Below, piece by piece: positions 33,603-43,834 of a stretch of 64,000 nucleotides of DNA. The position numbers and the translations under genes were made by a program. The notes under the pieces were generated by a model. It ran no database searches. It was not told the DNA's origin and worked only from the letters and a program-made list of their open reading frames with translations. This DNA is from Artocarpus heterophyllus (lineage: Eukaryota > Streptophyta > Magnoliopsida > Rosales > Moraceae), in NCBI GenBank assembly GCA_025403435.1, contig CM046341.1:14531219-14595218 (forward strand), in the 5' to 3' direction. Numbering within the stretch: position 1 is the first letter of the stretch; each line of letters opens with the position of its first letter.

Positions 33603-34292
33603 GTGGAGCAGACATTAAGCAACCACTTCTATAAACCAAATATGTCTACCTCCCAGTCCACGAAGAAAATAAAGAACGTCTGTGTCTTTTGTGGTTCCAG
33701 CCTTGGAAAAGATAAAGCTTATTTAGAAGCTGCAAATCACTTAGGGCAAGTCCTAGCACGCAAGAAGATTAACATAATCTATGGGGGTGGTAGTATAAAA
33801 ATGATGGTAAATATGGCACTAGCAGCTAGGTCTAGCGACGCTACTGATGTAAGAATTTGGCCTCATATTCCAGTTGAAGGAAACCTTTGTAAGGAAGCCA
33901 TAGGTAAGGGAGAAGGAGTCAGGAGTATCCCTAAAAATTTTAAAGACTTAATCTATAATTCTGATGCTTTTATAGCATTACCTGGTGGTCTAGGTACTCT
34001 TGAGGAAATATTTATAGTTGCTTGTGGGCAATTGTTGGGCTTTTATTCCAAACCTTTGGGACTGCTGAACGTAAAGGGTTTTTATGACGGTCTTTTGAAA
34101 TTTCTAGATTACGCTGTGGAAGAAAACATCACTACAGAATCGGAGAGACAAATCTTTGTCACTGCTCCAACAGCTGAGGAATTGATAGATAAAATGCAAA
34201 TCATACATCCAGAATCCGACACTGCAACATCCAAGCTTGAATGGGAAAGGGAAAGCCGGGAGCGGCCAATTGATTTGAATCTCCATCTGTAA
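33603..34292 (+). CDS. LOG-like protein (cytokinin-nucleotide phosphoribohydrolase family) inside a retrotransposon
   Basis: An intronless 229-residue ORF. LOG enzymes release active cytokinin bases from their riboside monophosphates. Family blocks are clear: NVCVFCGSSLG (residues 25-35), IIYGGGS (58-64), SDAFIALPGGLGTLEEI (120-136, containing the PGGxGTxxE signature), KPLGLLNVKGFYDGLL (150-165) and VTAPTAEELIDKM (186-198). Two regions are unlike ordinary LOGs: residues 65-105, where GLMG is replaced by KMMV and the usual VIP segment is rewritten, and the HQRKAEM block, replaced by PKNFKDL, which removes the arginine normally needed for catalysis. The C-terminus ends in LNLHL, an LxLxL pattern. 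Met14 is an alternative start nearer the usual LOG N-terminus. Plant LOG genes have several introns, so this copy probably came from RNA. Enzyme activity is doubtful. Confidence 0.85.
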   Translation: MEQTLSNHFYKPNMSTSQSTKKIKNVCVFCGSSLGKDKAYLEAANHLGQVLARKKINIIYGGGSIKMMVNMALAARSSDATDVRIWPHIPVEGNLCKEAIGKGEGVRSIPKNFKDLIYNSDAFIALPGGLGTLEEIFIVACGQLLGFYSKPLGLLNVKGFYDGLLKFLDYAVEENITTESERQIFVTAPTAEELIDKMQIIHPESDTATSKLEWERESRERPIDLNLHL

Positions 34293-35233
34293 TCTTTTTG
34301 TTTTATCTTTGGCATGTAGGCATGTGTGTCCGTATTTCGTGTGTTACGAATAACCGTTTGCCTTGTATTCTGTGTTTCTTGTGGTACGTTGTTGTTCAAT
34401 CTTTTAGATTCATTGAGCCTAATGCCGGGATGGCTGGATACGGAGTACTTGATGCTCTCGAAACGCATCCTTCTTAAGGTCCGATCTTTTGTTTATCGAT
34501 GTTTTTGTATCCTCTAAGCATGCATGATATGGATAGCTGGTATACGGAGTGCCTTGTACTCTCGAAACGTATCCGTATTATGTTTGTAATGTGTAATATT
34601 CTGTTAATATTATGTGGAAGTACCAGAGTCAGTTATGGGGATATTCCATATGAAATATGAGTATATTATTTGGGTTGAATGTTTGTTTCATGAGGATAGC
34701 TGTTTAATGAAAAATATGCCGGGTATGTTTGCAACTCTGAGATTCCGTTTAATATCTCTATGAGTAAGTTTAATGTATAGTTTTGAATAAAAGCGTTTGT
34801 GATATATGTTTTATGATTATGTTTTAGTTTATTAGTTGAGGTATGAAATCAAATATATTTGACTTTTCCTTACTCAAAAAGGAAAAGGAACCTAAAGATG
34901 AAGTATATAAAATTTCTCTGGCAATCTCCTTAAATGTGATTGTAAATCACAGTCCATGGACAATGAAGGACTGGAATCATGGTATGGTCAATATGTATGC
35001 CTAATCAGATTCTTAGACTATTATACGGTGTTATAAGTTGAAACTTGTCAGAAATACTCTCATTGAGGGATTTAGGAGTAAGATTTATTATGCAAGTAAA
35101 TAAGTGGAAATACGATAACTTAAATTTGGAGGACAAACAACATTAACGGTTTAGACTCAGAATTGGAATCATAGTGGAATCATAATTTTTACTAGTATTG
35201 CTAGAATTGAAATTTCGAGGACGAAATTTCTTT
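34293..35233 (+). other. 3' interior of the LOG-carrying element, noncoding
   Basis: No ORF is recognised. Two imperfect copies of a 35-40-nt segment (about 34434-34470 and 34537-34572) each begin with GGATACGGAG or GTATACGGAG and end CTCGAAACGCATCC or CTCGAAACGTATCC, so each could fold into a stem. The last 40 bp before the polypurine tract have the chromovirus-like text ending GAGGACGAAATTTC. Confidence 0.5.
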
Positions 35234-35247
35234 AAGAGGGGTAGAGC
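35234..35247 (+). other. Polypurine tract
   Basis: AAGAGGGGTAGAGC directly abuts the 3' LTR, where plus-strand DNA synthesis would be primed. Confidence 0.85.
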
Positions 35248-37212
35248 TGTGACACCCGTTATTCTCCTAACGGGTATTGAGGTAATTAAATTAATTTTTA
35301 ATGTATAAAAAAAATTGCTTCATTTAAATTTATTTTATAATATTTATTTTTATCTATTTTTAAATTTTCTAAAATTCTCCTATATTTATTTAGTATGATT
35401 ACTAAAAAGCCTTAGAACTTCTAATAAATCTCAAAAATGTCATATTGGCATTATGTGTGTTAAAGTCTTTAGATGAGACATAAGGATATCTTTTCCAACT
35501 ACTCTTGACCCTCATTTTCTTTATTTCCTCCGTGACATGCTTCAACATGTCTCCTCTATAATTGTTTCTATCACTTCTCTTCAAAGACTTCATCTTTTCT
35601 TCCTTTCTCTTCCACGGTTCCCACACTCTTCTTCTTATTTCTTTGCTGAAGCAAAATACTTAGAGAACTTCTTCAAGGCAGCCATAAAAATCAGCCACCA
35701 TCACCTCCATTTGAGCAAGAATTTCAGTCATACCGAAGTAAAGGAACCTGTTTTGAAGCCATTTCAAGCTTCCAACTAACCATAATCCGAGGTTAGAATC
35801 TTATGAACAAATTTAGTCTTTCATTTATAAATTTTCTTTTATACTAAAGGATTATTCAAATTTGCGTTCTTAAACCTAAGTATATGTTTGTTGCTATTTT
35901 GGAGCATATGTATGAAGTCTAAGTGTATATGCCCTAGACAGAAAATTTATATTGTTAAACTTTATAATACCTCTATGGGCAGTGGTTATTTCTTGAAATT
36001 CTAAGATTAAATTAAAATAAATTTTATGAATGTAGTTGTATGTTGTGCTTTAGTTTTAATTGTCCTTATGCACGCCTTAGGATCAAGGGAGTATGGAGCT
36101 AACGTTAATTGATTCCAGGATTAAGAGACTGTTGATAAGCTTAAAAGGTAGGGATTCTATTACTCATCTTTTGTGAGGTTTTTATAGAATTAAAATTGAT
36201 TGTTTTGCCGCAATATATATATATCTATGTTGAACTGATATTATATGATTATCACATATGAAACTATGACATGGACTCGTCTTGTATTGTACGGCGAGGA
36301 ACATAATGAATTGACACATGTTATAAATTGAGAAGCATGGTTAGGAAAACTAACTCTATTGATAATGATTCAATATAGAGAAATTGTGAGACATGAAGAG
36401 GGCGACGGTTACGTCCTTGGGCATGAATACCCTAAAAGGTAAAATAGGGGGAAGGTGATGACGCTTCCTTGGGTTGAAAGTCCCAGAACACACTGTACAG
36501 GAATCGATTTGGTGAGGACTCGGGGCTTGATGTCCCCTCACCGGAACACCCTTGGAATGTTTATAGGGTGATCAAGTGCGCCCATTTGGGTTTCGATGAG
36601 TTGAGTGATACTCAATTTAATATGGATACCTAGGAACAATGATGATTGTTAATATTTGTATAAATGTGTAATTATGACACTTGGTAATGATTAACTACGG
36701 TATCCATAAGATGTGATCATAATAAACCTCATAATCTGGAATATGATGTAACTTACTAACCATGCAGATTTTAATGTGGTAATGATAGAGGTGAGTAATG
36801 GCTTTCTCTACTGAGCATAGTGTTGCTCATTCCCTTATGTTTATATCTTTTCAGGACTCACTAAGTGTGAGGTGGCTACGAGAAATATAGTTGAGGAAGC
36901 GATGTAACTATATTACATTGGGACTGCTCAATTGTAAAGAATGTTCTTCATGATAATGTAAGCATCAATTGTTACTTTCTGTGACTGTAATTATAATGTG
37001 TTGAGGGTTAAAATGATGATGACAACAGTTTATATTATTAAATTTAAGGTGCTACATTAAAACTGTGGTTTATTTGTCGTTTATATTTTTATTTTTGAGT
37101 TGAGAGTTTTTATTTAAGTTCCGGGCAAATTTTATTTTTAAGGTTTTACTTTTATTATTTATTTTTATTTTATCTCATTAAAAACTGTTAACCCCCATAT
37201 AGGGGCGTTACA
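35248..37212 (+). repeat. 3' LTR of the LOG-carrying element
   Basis: Nearly identical to 29041-30987. It carries a 19-nt segment at about 37091-37112 (containing GAGTTGAGAG) that the 5' LTR lacks. It ends at the CA of GTTACA, followed by the CCACG duplication. Short ORFs inside the LTRs are identical in both copies and are not regarded as genes. Confidence 0.95.
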
Positions 37213-37366
37213 CCACGTGATTTGCACATGGGTCATTTGTAATGAAAAAAAATAAAATTTTATCACTTCTAAGTTTTGTTTCACATTACACTGTCACTTG
37301 ACTTTTTTTTAATCTGAACTCTCGTTTAGAAAGATTTTGCTTGTATATTTTTTCTCATTTTTACTG

Positions 37367-38575
37367 CATAACTCATTTAATAAGTCAATATTATTTACTG
37401 ATATTTGAATTTGAATACTAAAGTAGATGAGTTACGCATTAAAAATGAGGAGATATCGGCAAACAATATCAAGAAAAAAAAATATACATACAGATCCTTC
37501 TTAAATGAGAGCAGATAAAAAAGCGATAAATGAGAGTGTAAACGTAGAATAAAACGTAAGAGTGATAAAATCTTATTTTTGCCTTACAGGTGACCTCTGT
37601 GCAAATTACTTAGGTTTAATTCCATCTATTTAAATTAAACATTAGAAAATAGGAGACAAAATAAGGAACTTTAAAAGTTCAAGAACAAATGATAATTTTT
37701 AAAAGTTTGAAAAGTTCAAGGTGTAAGGTGGTGATTTTTAAAGTTTAGAAAGTAAAATGAAAAAAATCCTAAAACTTAGGGGGCCATTAGTGTTAATAAC
37801 CTTTCAAAAAATTAAAAAGCTTCGACGCCGTGCAATCGAGACCAAAAGCAACCCATGTCGGTGGGGTATCATGATCTCCCTCCACGACTTATTTGTGATG
37901 GCCATAACGAATCTCTACCTTGACGGATTTATGAGGGTCACAATAGAACGCAATTGATTTTATATTACGTTCTATTGTGACCCTCATTAAATACATAACT
38001 CATTTACTAAGTTGATATTATTTACTGATATCTGAATTTGAATACTAAAGAAGATAAATTATGCATTAAAAATGAGGAGATATTAGCGAACAATAACGAG
38101 AAGAAAATGTACATATAGACCCTTTTTAAATGAGAGCAAATAAAAAATGATAGATGAGAGTAAACGTAAAATAAAACTTGAGAGTGATAAAATCTCATTT
38201 TTCCCTTATAGGTGACCCATGTGCATATCATGTGGGCTTAATTCCATCTATTTGAATAGAACATCAGAAAATAAGAGACAAAATAAGAAGCTTTAAAAGT
38301 TTAAGGATAAATAGCAGTTTTTGAAAGTTTTGAAAATTTAGAGCGTAAAGTGTGATTTTTAAAATTTAGGGAGCAAAGTGAAGAAAATCCTAAAATTTAG
38401 AGGACCATTAGTGTTAATAAACTTTTTTAAAAAAAGCTTCGACGCCGTGCAATCGAGAGAGGAAGCAACCCATGCCGGTGGGGTGTCACGATCTCCCTCC
38501 ACAGGATTTGTGATGGCCATGACGAATCTCCACCTTGACGGATTTGTAAGGGTTACAATAGAATGTAACTGATTT
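37367..38575. repeat. Direct duplication of about 620 bp
   Basis: Unit 1 (about 37367-37985) and unit 2 (about 37994-38575) share, in order, CATAACTCATTTA, AAAATGAGGAGATAT, GAGTGATAAAATCT, AATTCCATCTATTT, the CCATTAGTGTTAATAA end of the foldback element, CGACGCCGTGCAATCGAGA, GGTGGGGT, ATCTCCCTCCAC and CTTGACGGATTT. The units have diverged by substitutions and small indels, so the duplication is older than the LTR insertion. Confidence 0.8.
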
Positions 38576-40950
38576 TACCATTGCGAGCAAAGGTCACGAC
38601 CATAGCAAATTTGCAAGGGTGGCTACGGGTGACGGAACATGATGGTTTCTATTGTGACCTCGACAGAATCTCAACCTAAGTGTGGTGGCATGAGCTCTAG
38701 ATCTGGCATCGTCGTCGACAAAATCACGATAGAGTTGTAACCTCCATTGCAATAGAATCGCATTCCAATAGGGTCACGAAGGACCCATGGCTGTTGCAAC
38801 TTCCATCTCCGTTGTGATGGGGTCGTGTCCAGAGTGTGAATTGTCGGCAGGTTCCCAGCAGAACATGTCCTTTTTATCACTTTTTTTAGGTTGTTTTTAT
38901 ATATTTCTTCAATGTTTAGGTTTGGTTGATAAATTTGATACGGATGGACTCATTTAACTAAAGATGAGCTTTCTTCCTTTTTATCATTAGATTTAGACCT
39001 GATGAAAAAAAAAAGTTTCCCATCAATAGGAGACAATAAGAGAAAATAGGACATCTAATGGTAATTTTTCCCGCCTTTTACTCTCCCAACTGCTTCTTCA
39101 TATCTTCATCTTATCTTTCTTCCTTTTTTCTTTTTTTTTTTTCCACTTTGTTTAATTCTTGCCTTTTTTCCCCATTTTCTTAATGTGATTCTTATAAATA
39201 TATTTTTGTCTCACTTACCTCATGGGAATAATTTCTTCTTACAAATCTTTCTATCTAAACTTTTTTTGAACCCTCATAGAACTTTTTTTACATGTACCAA
39301 ATAAAACATCTTTAACATGTATATATAATAATATATATATATATATTTTTTTTTTCATAAATCTCTTTAAAGGACGAAGTTTTTCATTCCTTGGGTTTTT
39401 TTTTTCTCTTTATTTTTTTATTAAAATGGTCCTTCACTTTTTTACTTTCTCATTTTTCATGTTTCTTTTACCGTAATATTTTTTCTATTTTGGCGTCCAT
39501 TTTGTTGAATTCTTTCTTCTCATTTCTAATTACTTTGGTACACATATATGTAAATACTAATTTTCTTTCTTAATTTATCTCTATCACATAATCATTTTTT
39601 GTCCAATGGCCCTCATGTGTTTTTTTCCTAATTTTTTCATTGAAATAATTTATTCTCAAATGTGTTTCCAATTAAAGATTTTTTTCTCGGTAACTTTTCC
39701 AAATATCCCCGTGAATAATTTCTGTTCTAATTAGGACCACTAAACGCTTTTTTCTTTTAAATTTGTATGCCTTAAACCTTTTTTTTTTTTACTTAACTAA
39801 ACTTTGAAGAGAATATAGATAAAAAATTAATTTTTTAAAATTTTTTTGGATCTTTACATAAAAAAATGCAATATGTTGAATGTGCGTGCGCATGCGTATA
39901 CGCGGAACGCGTATTTAAACTTATACCTTTCAAAGTTGCTGTCACATACAATTATTAATTAATAAAAGGAAATAATATTTATTAATTAGAAAACGAAAAA
40001 AAAAATGATAAAGATGCATTTTTGTGAGAATGGATTGCACAATGTTGGGCCTCCACATTAAGGCCAATTGTTTTGTCTGTTGAGTAATTAAATAAATGGG
40101 TTTTAACATATCATAAATGTACCTCCTAGAATGATCTTCTAACTTAAAAAAAAAAAAAAAAAAGGGGTTCAAATTCATCCCTTCTCTCATATTTTGAATT
40201 TGGACCAAAAAAGTAAAATAAAATAAAATAAAAATGCCCTAAAAATATTAAAAGAAAATTTTCTATTTCCGTTCGAAAACATCATGGACGGTAGATCACT
40301 TTACTTCAAGGAAGTTGTTTTAGAGTTTTATTACTTTTAAAAGTTGGAAATATTTTTAGGAAACTATTAAGGGAGATTTTGTCTTTTGTTGTTCATAGAG
40401 ATGAATATTTTGTAGTTTCCAAAAGTGAAAGATCTATTCAAAAAAAAGAAGAAAGATAAATTAAGAAAAAAATTAAAATTATAGGTGTACTTAATTAATT
40501 TGCCTCGTTTAATGAAGCGGTGAGATCACTAAATAATCTAATGGAAGAAGCAAAATGCGGATTTTTAGTCCTTACTTGCATTTTTTTTTTTTGGTTCAAC
40601 ACTTTTATTTTTAGATTTTTTCTGAATAATTTTTATTTGAATTTGTAAATGTTACTAATTAACTCAAATCGGTGTTGGAGCTTTAATTTTGGATGGAATA
40701 ACCAAATCTTTTTTTAGCTCTTATACCCTTGAATTTAACGTAGTTTGACAATTCACTCCTTAGAAAGTATTATCTTTTTTTTTTTACTAATTATGTCCAT
40801 AAGTAAAAATAACCAAAGTTTAAAAATTCGAGTAAATTGCTATTCAATTAGAAATTTAGGAACTAGGTTTGGCAAAGAAAAAAATCTGTGACGAAAATGT
40901 TAACTACAAAAAGTTTAGGGGCACAAATACTAGACTTAAAAATAGTGTAT
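38576..40950. other. Intergenic, no gene
   Basis: 38576-38880 has moderate GC and repeats the theme CACGA / TTGTGA (for example at 38640-38700), possibly the rest of the duplicated unit. 38880-40950 is AT-rich with many T and A runs, an AT run at about 39320-39348 and an ATGCG-rich patch (CGTGCGCATGCGTATACGCG) at about 39883-39902. No coding sequence is recognised. Confidence 0.5.
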
Positions 40951-40958
40951 GCCTATAA

Positions 40959-41538
40959 CATAGGGGTGGCAAAACGGGTTTGTGGGTCGGGTTGGAGTTA
41001 ATTTTTACAAAATTAGGTCGACACTAACCCGACCCGTGACCCGAACGGGTTGAGAATTCTCAACCCTAACCCGACCCGTTTTGATACGGGTTGACACGAA
41101 CCCGACCCGTGTCAACCCGTTTCTTATGCACAGTGTTAAAAAATAATAACCCGTAACCCGATTTTGACCCGTAACTCGATTTTGACCCGTAACCCGCCTC
41201 TAACCCGCCCACATTAATATATATAATATTAAAAAAAAGTAAAATTAGAAGAGTTTCATAACACTTTAACAAGAAGATGAGTGATAAGAGAGGTAGGATT
41301 TGATATTTTAAGAGCTTATATTATATATGAAATAATATTAATTTTTTAAAAGTTAATTAATTAAATACGGGTCATTTTAGTGTTAGACGGGTTGACCCAA
41401 ACACGACCCGTTTTTTGACGGGTCAGTTTCGGGTCGACACTAAAATGACCCGTGGTCAAATTTTTCGACACTAACCCGCAAAAAAGCGTGTCGGATTCGT
41501 GTCGTGTCGTCGTGTTGCAACTCGTATTGCCGGCCCTA
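40959..41538. mobile_element. Non-autonomous hAT-like element (GGGTGGCAA type)
   Basis: It starts CATAGGGGTGGCAAAACGGG and ends TTGCCGGCCCTA, matching inverted ends. Subterminal arrays of ACCCG/CGGGT (at least 15 copies across 40975-41200 and 41370-41500) lie in both orientations. The flanks GCCTATAA and GCCTATAT give an 8-bp target duplication with one mismatch, as for hAT elements. No transposase is present. Confidence 0.75.
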
Positions 41539-41826
41539 GCCTATATTACTAGCCCATGTTTAGCCAGTAATAGATGGTTGTGGCAATTTTTGATTTGTTA
41601 TCCATCATTCTGTCCTTATGGGTAAATACTTGTGTTAGTGAAGTCTTCCTCATTTTGCTCCTCTAGGAATTAGTCCTGCTACAGTTTTATATGTATTAAT
41701 GTAGTTCGCATCTTCATGAGAAAAACTGCCAATTCCCAGATGTACATTTGACCCACCCATTTTGTTTTTAAGTTCCTTATGGAATAGGTTTTAACTAGAA
41801 CTGGTTTATTTGCTGAACATTTCTTT

Positions 41827-41853
41827 GGGGGGGGGGGGGGGGGGGGGGGGGGG
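41827..41853 (+). repeat. Run of 27 consecutive G
   Basis: An uninterrupted homopolymer of G (TTCTTT before, TACTTGG after). It could form G-quadruplexes; it could also be a sequencing or assembly artefact. Confidence 0.9.
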
Positions 41854-42039
41854 TACTTGGTCGTTCACATTCATTTATTCTTCTTTACAAAAAACTTCTT
41901 TTCAAATCAATTTTTAGTCTACATGCTACTTTTAATTGTTTAATTAAAGCTCAAAAAAGGAACTTGAATTTGGCATTCATTTGAGTACTTTGAATATTAA
42001 CCACTAGTGAAATACAGAAGAAGTGATAAGCATATTCTG

Positions 42040-42385
42040 CAAGTTGGGCTTGAATCTTGGGGCGAGTTAGCATAGGTTTAGGACACATCAGAATCGATGC
42101 TGAGATTGGGACATGTCTCAAGATCGAAGGTGATGTTTAGGCCAGGACCAATTTTGAGTTTTAGGTCAGAATCAGTGCCAAGATCTTCGGTTCATGCTTA
42201 GTTGGCTTCCATGTTAAGGTCAATATTAGGGAAACGGTTCGGTTGGGGACCGGTGTCAAGCCTAGTGTAAGGCTAGATGGGGTTATGTTTAGGTTAGGAC
42301 CAAGGTCAAGCCCAATTCCAGAGTAACATTTAGGCTGGGACATATTAGAATTGATGTTGAGAATGATCGAGGCCAGCATTTTTCT
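42040..42385. repeat. Strongly decayed short tandem repeat
   Basis: Phrases built on TTTAGG..GGAC, AGAATCGATGCTGAGA and GGTCAAG recur (compare 42079-42110 with 42331-42364, and 42134-42152 with 42289-42311). The unit seems to be about 24-36 bp, but phase is lost in places. The pattern gives an artificially open minus-strand frame at 42161-42379 that is not considered a gene. Confidence 0.4.
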
Positions 42386-43084
42386 TTTTATAAACTCACT
42401 ACGTAATTCAATCTAATACAATAGTAAACAAATATGGTATAGTACAATAATCTCTCATCAGATACAAAATTATATATCACATTGTATAAAAGTTACCCAA
42501 GACATAGAAGAATATATTTATAATTTTCCAGCGTCCCATTGTAGGGTAGCGTGTGAAAACCTTTTCTTTGAATAGATTCCACCACATGCATTTTCACATT
42601 GACAACTGTCTTTTACTATTTATACACTTTCTAGATTCAATTCTTCCCTCTTCATAATTCTTTCTCTATCTAAAGTATGAGAGGAACTTCTAAACACCAA
42701 TAATTTCTTGATGCCACTAAGAATTGCCTATTCTTGAGTCATCTATGTTTATTCACAAATGAGTGGCACCTAAAATTTGTATTTACTAGAGTGGCATATA
42801 ATTCTTTCAGTTACAATTTACAGGGTACTACAAATAAAATTTAAAATGGAATAACAAGGAATTATATGAACATATTAGGTAAATATTCATGACACGATAG
42901 CTGGAAGAATCTTTCCTTTCAATTTTCAATGTTTCATTTAATTAAGTGGTCTTTAAACTCTCAGATGTGACAACTTTAAGTCTTAATCCATTTTTGCTTC
43001 ATTTCATATATATATTTTTTCCATTTATCTGTTTGCTTTTGCTCCACCAAGTACTCATCTTGGCTTGCACTCCTCATTTCCTTC
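42386..43084 (+). other. Upstream region of the first E2-like gene
   Basis: No coding sequence. A TATATATA box at about 43008-43015 lies 70-77 bp before the start codon and is a plausible core promoter. Confidence 0.4.
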
Positions 43085-43834
43085 ATGGGATTTTTTTCCA
43101 GTCTCAAACCATTTTCTTCTCCAAAATCTTCCTCTTCAAACGCTAATGAAAAAATGCTGATCAACGAGAGAGCGCCATTGAAAGAATATGCGGCTAAAAG
43201 GATTCGAAAGGAGCTTGTGATGAGCAGTGAAGACCCCCTAACAAACTGTAGCTATGGAGTTGTTGGAAAGGGTGATGACATCTTCCATATGCAAGGTGCT
43301 ATCATTGGGCCTTCTGATACCCCGTATGAGGGAGGTGTCTTCCTTCTCTCCATTGAATTACCTCATGACTACCCTTTTCGCCCTCCCAAGGCCACTTTCC
43401 AAACCAAGGTCTTTTCCAACTTTTTTTTGTTTTCATTTTGTGTCCTTGATACTTCATTTAATGAACCTTCCATATGCATTTCAACATGCATTTTTCCAGG
43501 AGTCCTAAATGCAATTGCAACCCAGATTAAGCACTCGCGAACATATTTAGCATCTCTCTTTCTCTTTTTGATGCTATGGGATTCATTATTGCTCTTAAAT
43601 TTGTAGGTTTTTCATCCAAACATAGATGCAGACGGGACAATTCACATTGACATTCTAGGGGAAAACTGGAGCCCTTCAATCACCATTGAGAACTTGCTGC
43701 TCTCATTGTGCTCATTCCTTCCAGACCCAAATGCAGATGACCCTCTTAGACCCATCTGTTCAATGTACCTCAATGATAGGAAAGCTTACCTCCAGAAGGC
43801 AAGAGAATGGACTATAAAGTATGCCATGTCATAG
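43085..43834 (+). CDS. E2 (ubiquitin-conjugating) fold protein with the catalytic Cys replaced by His
   Basis: Two exons, 43085-43408 and 43607-43834, join in frame (GT-AG) to 183 residues. The UBC fold is clear: [19 protein letters not shown] (40-58), [20 protein letters not shown] (74-93), [13 protein letters not shown] (96-108), the HPN motif at 111-113, [20 protein letters not shown] (129-148), DDPLRP, and a final WTIKYAMS. The sequence resembles the UBC8-UBC12/28 group, which usually has about 148 residues. Where those enzymes have GSICLDIL, this protein reads GTIHIDIL, so His121 occupies the thioester cysteine position. It should bind the fold's partners but cannot form a ubiquitin thioester there. 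It has an N-terminal extension of about 35 residues beginning MGFFSS, which fits an N-myristoylation pattern; Met24 is an alternative start. A convergent, similarly altered paralogue lies at 45489-47982. Confidence 0.88.

Larger units (their letters stand above)
29041..37212 (+). mobile_element. Young LTR retrotransposon carrying a LOG-like gene, no reverse transcriptase
   Basis: Two direct repeats of 1947 and 1965 bp with TG...CA ends bound a 4260-bp interior, flanked by a perfect 5-bp target duplication CCACG (29036-29040 and 37213-37217). A primer site follows the 5' LTR and a polypurine tract precedes the 3' LTR. The text just before the 3' LTR (GGACGAAATTTCTTTAAGAG) and the LTR start TGTGACACCC are typical of Ty3/gypsy chromoviruses of the Tekay kind, suggesting that lineage supplies the enzymes. 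The interior encodes no gag, protease, reverse transcriptase or integrase that I recognise; it holds two ORFs (32477-32998 and 33603-34292). It must therefore have moved in trans. Confidence 0.95.
28826..37801. mobile_element. Foldback DNA element split by the young LTR retrotransposon
   Basis: The left part (28826-29040) begins GGGTTATTAACGCTAATAG. The right part (37218-37801) ends with the complementary order (ATTAGTGTTAATAACC). Several blocks pair: GTCTTCTTTATTTTCTCTCC with the AAGTAAAATGAAAAAAATCC region, and TAGACGGAATTAAG with CTTAGGTTTAATTCCATCTA at about 37610-37630. Without the insertion it is about 800 bp. It has no coding capacity. A diverged copy of its right arm follows at about 37994-38421. 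Confidence 0.6.

Noticed and set aside
41040..41200. Telomere-like or rDNA-like CCCGACCCGTAACCCG repeats
   Set aside because: The unit is not TTTAGGG, and the repeats occur in both orientations as subterminal repeats of a hAT-like element.
43409..43606. Continuation of the first E2-like exon to a 173-residue product
   Set aside because: The sequence after FQTK is T-rich and loses the UBC fold; splicing to 43607 restores VFHPN in frame.
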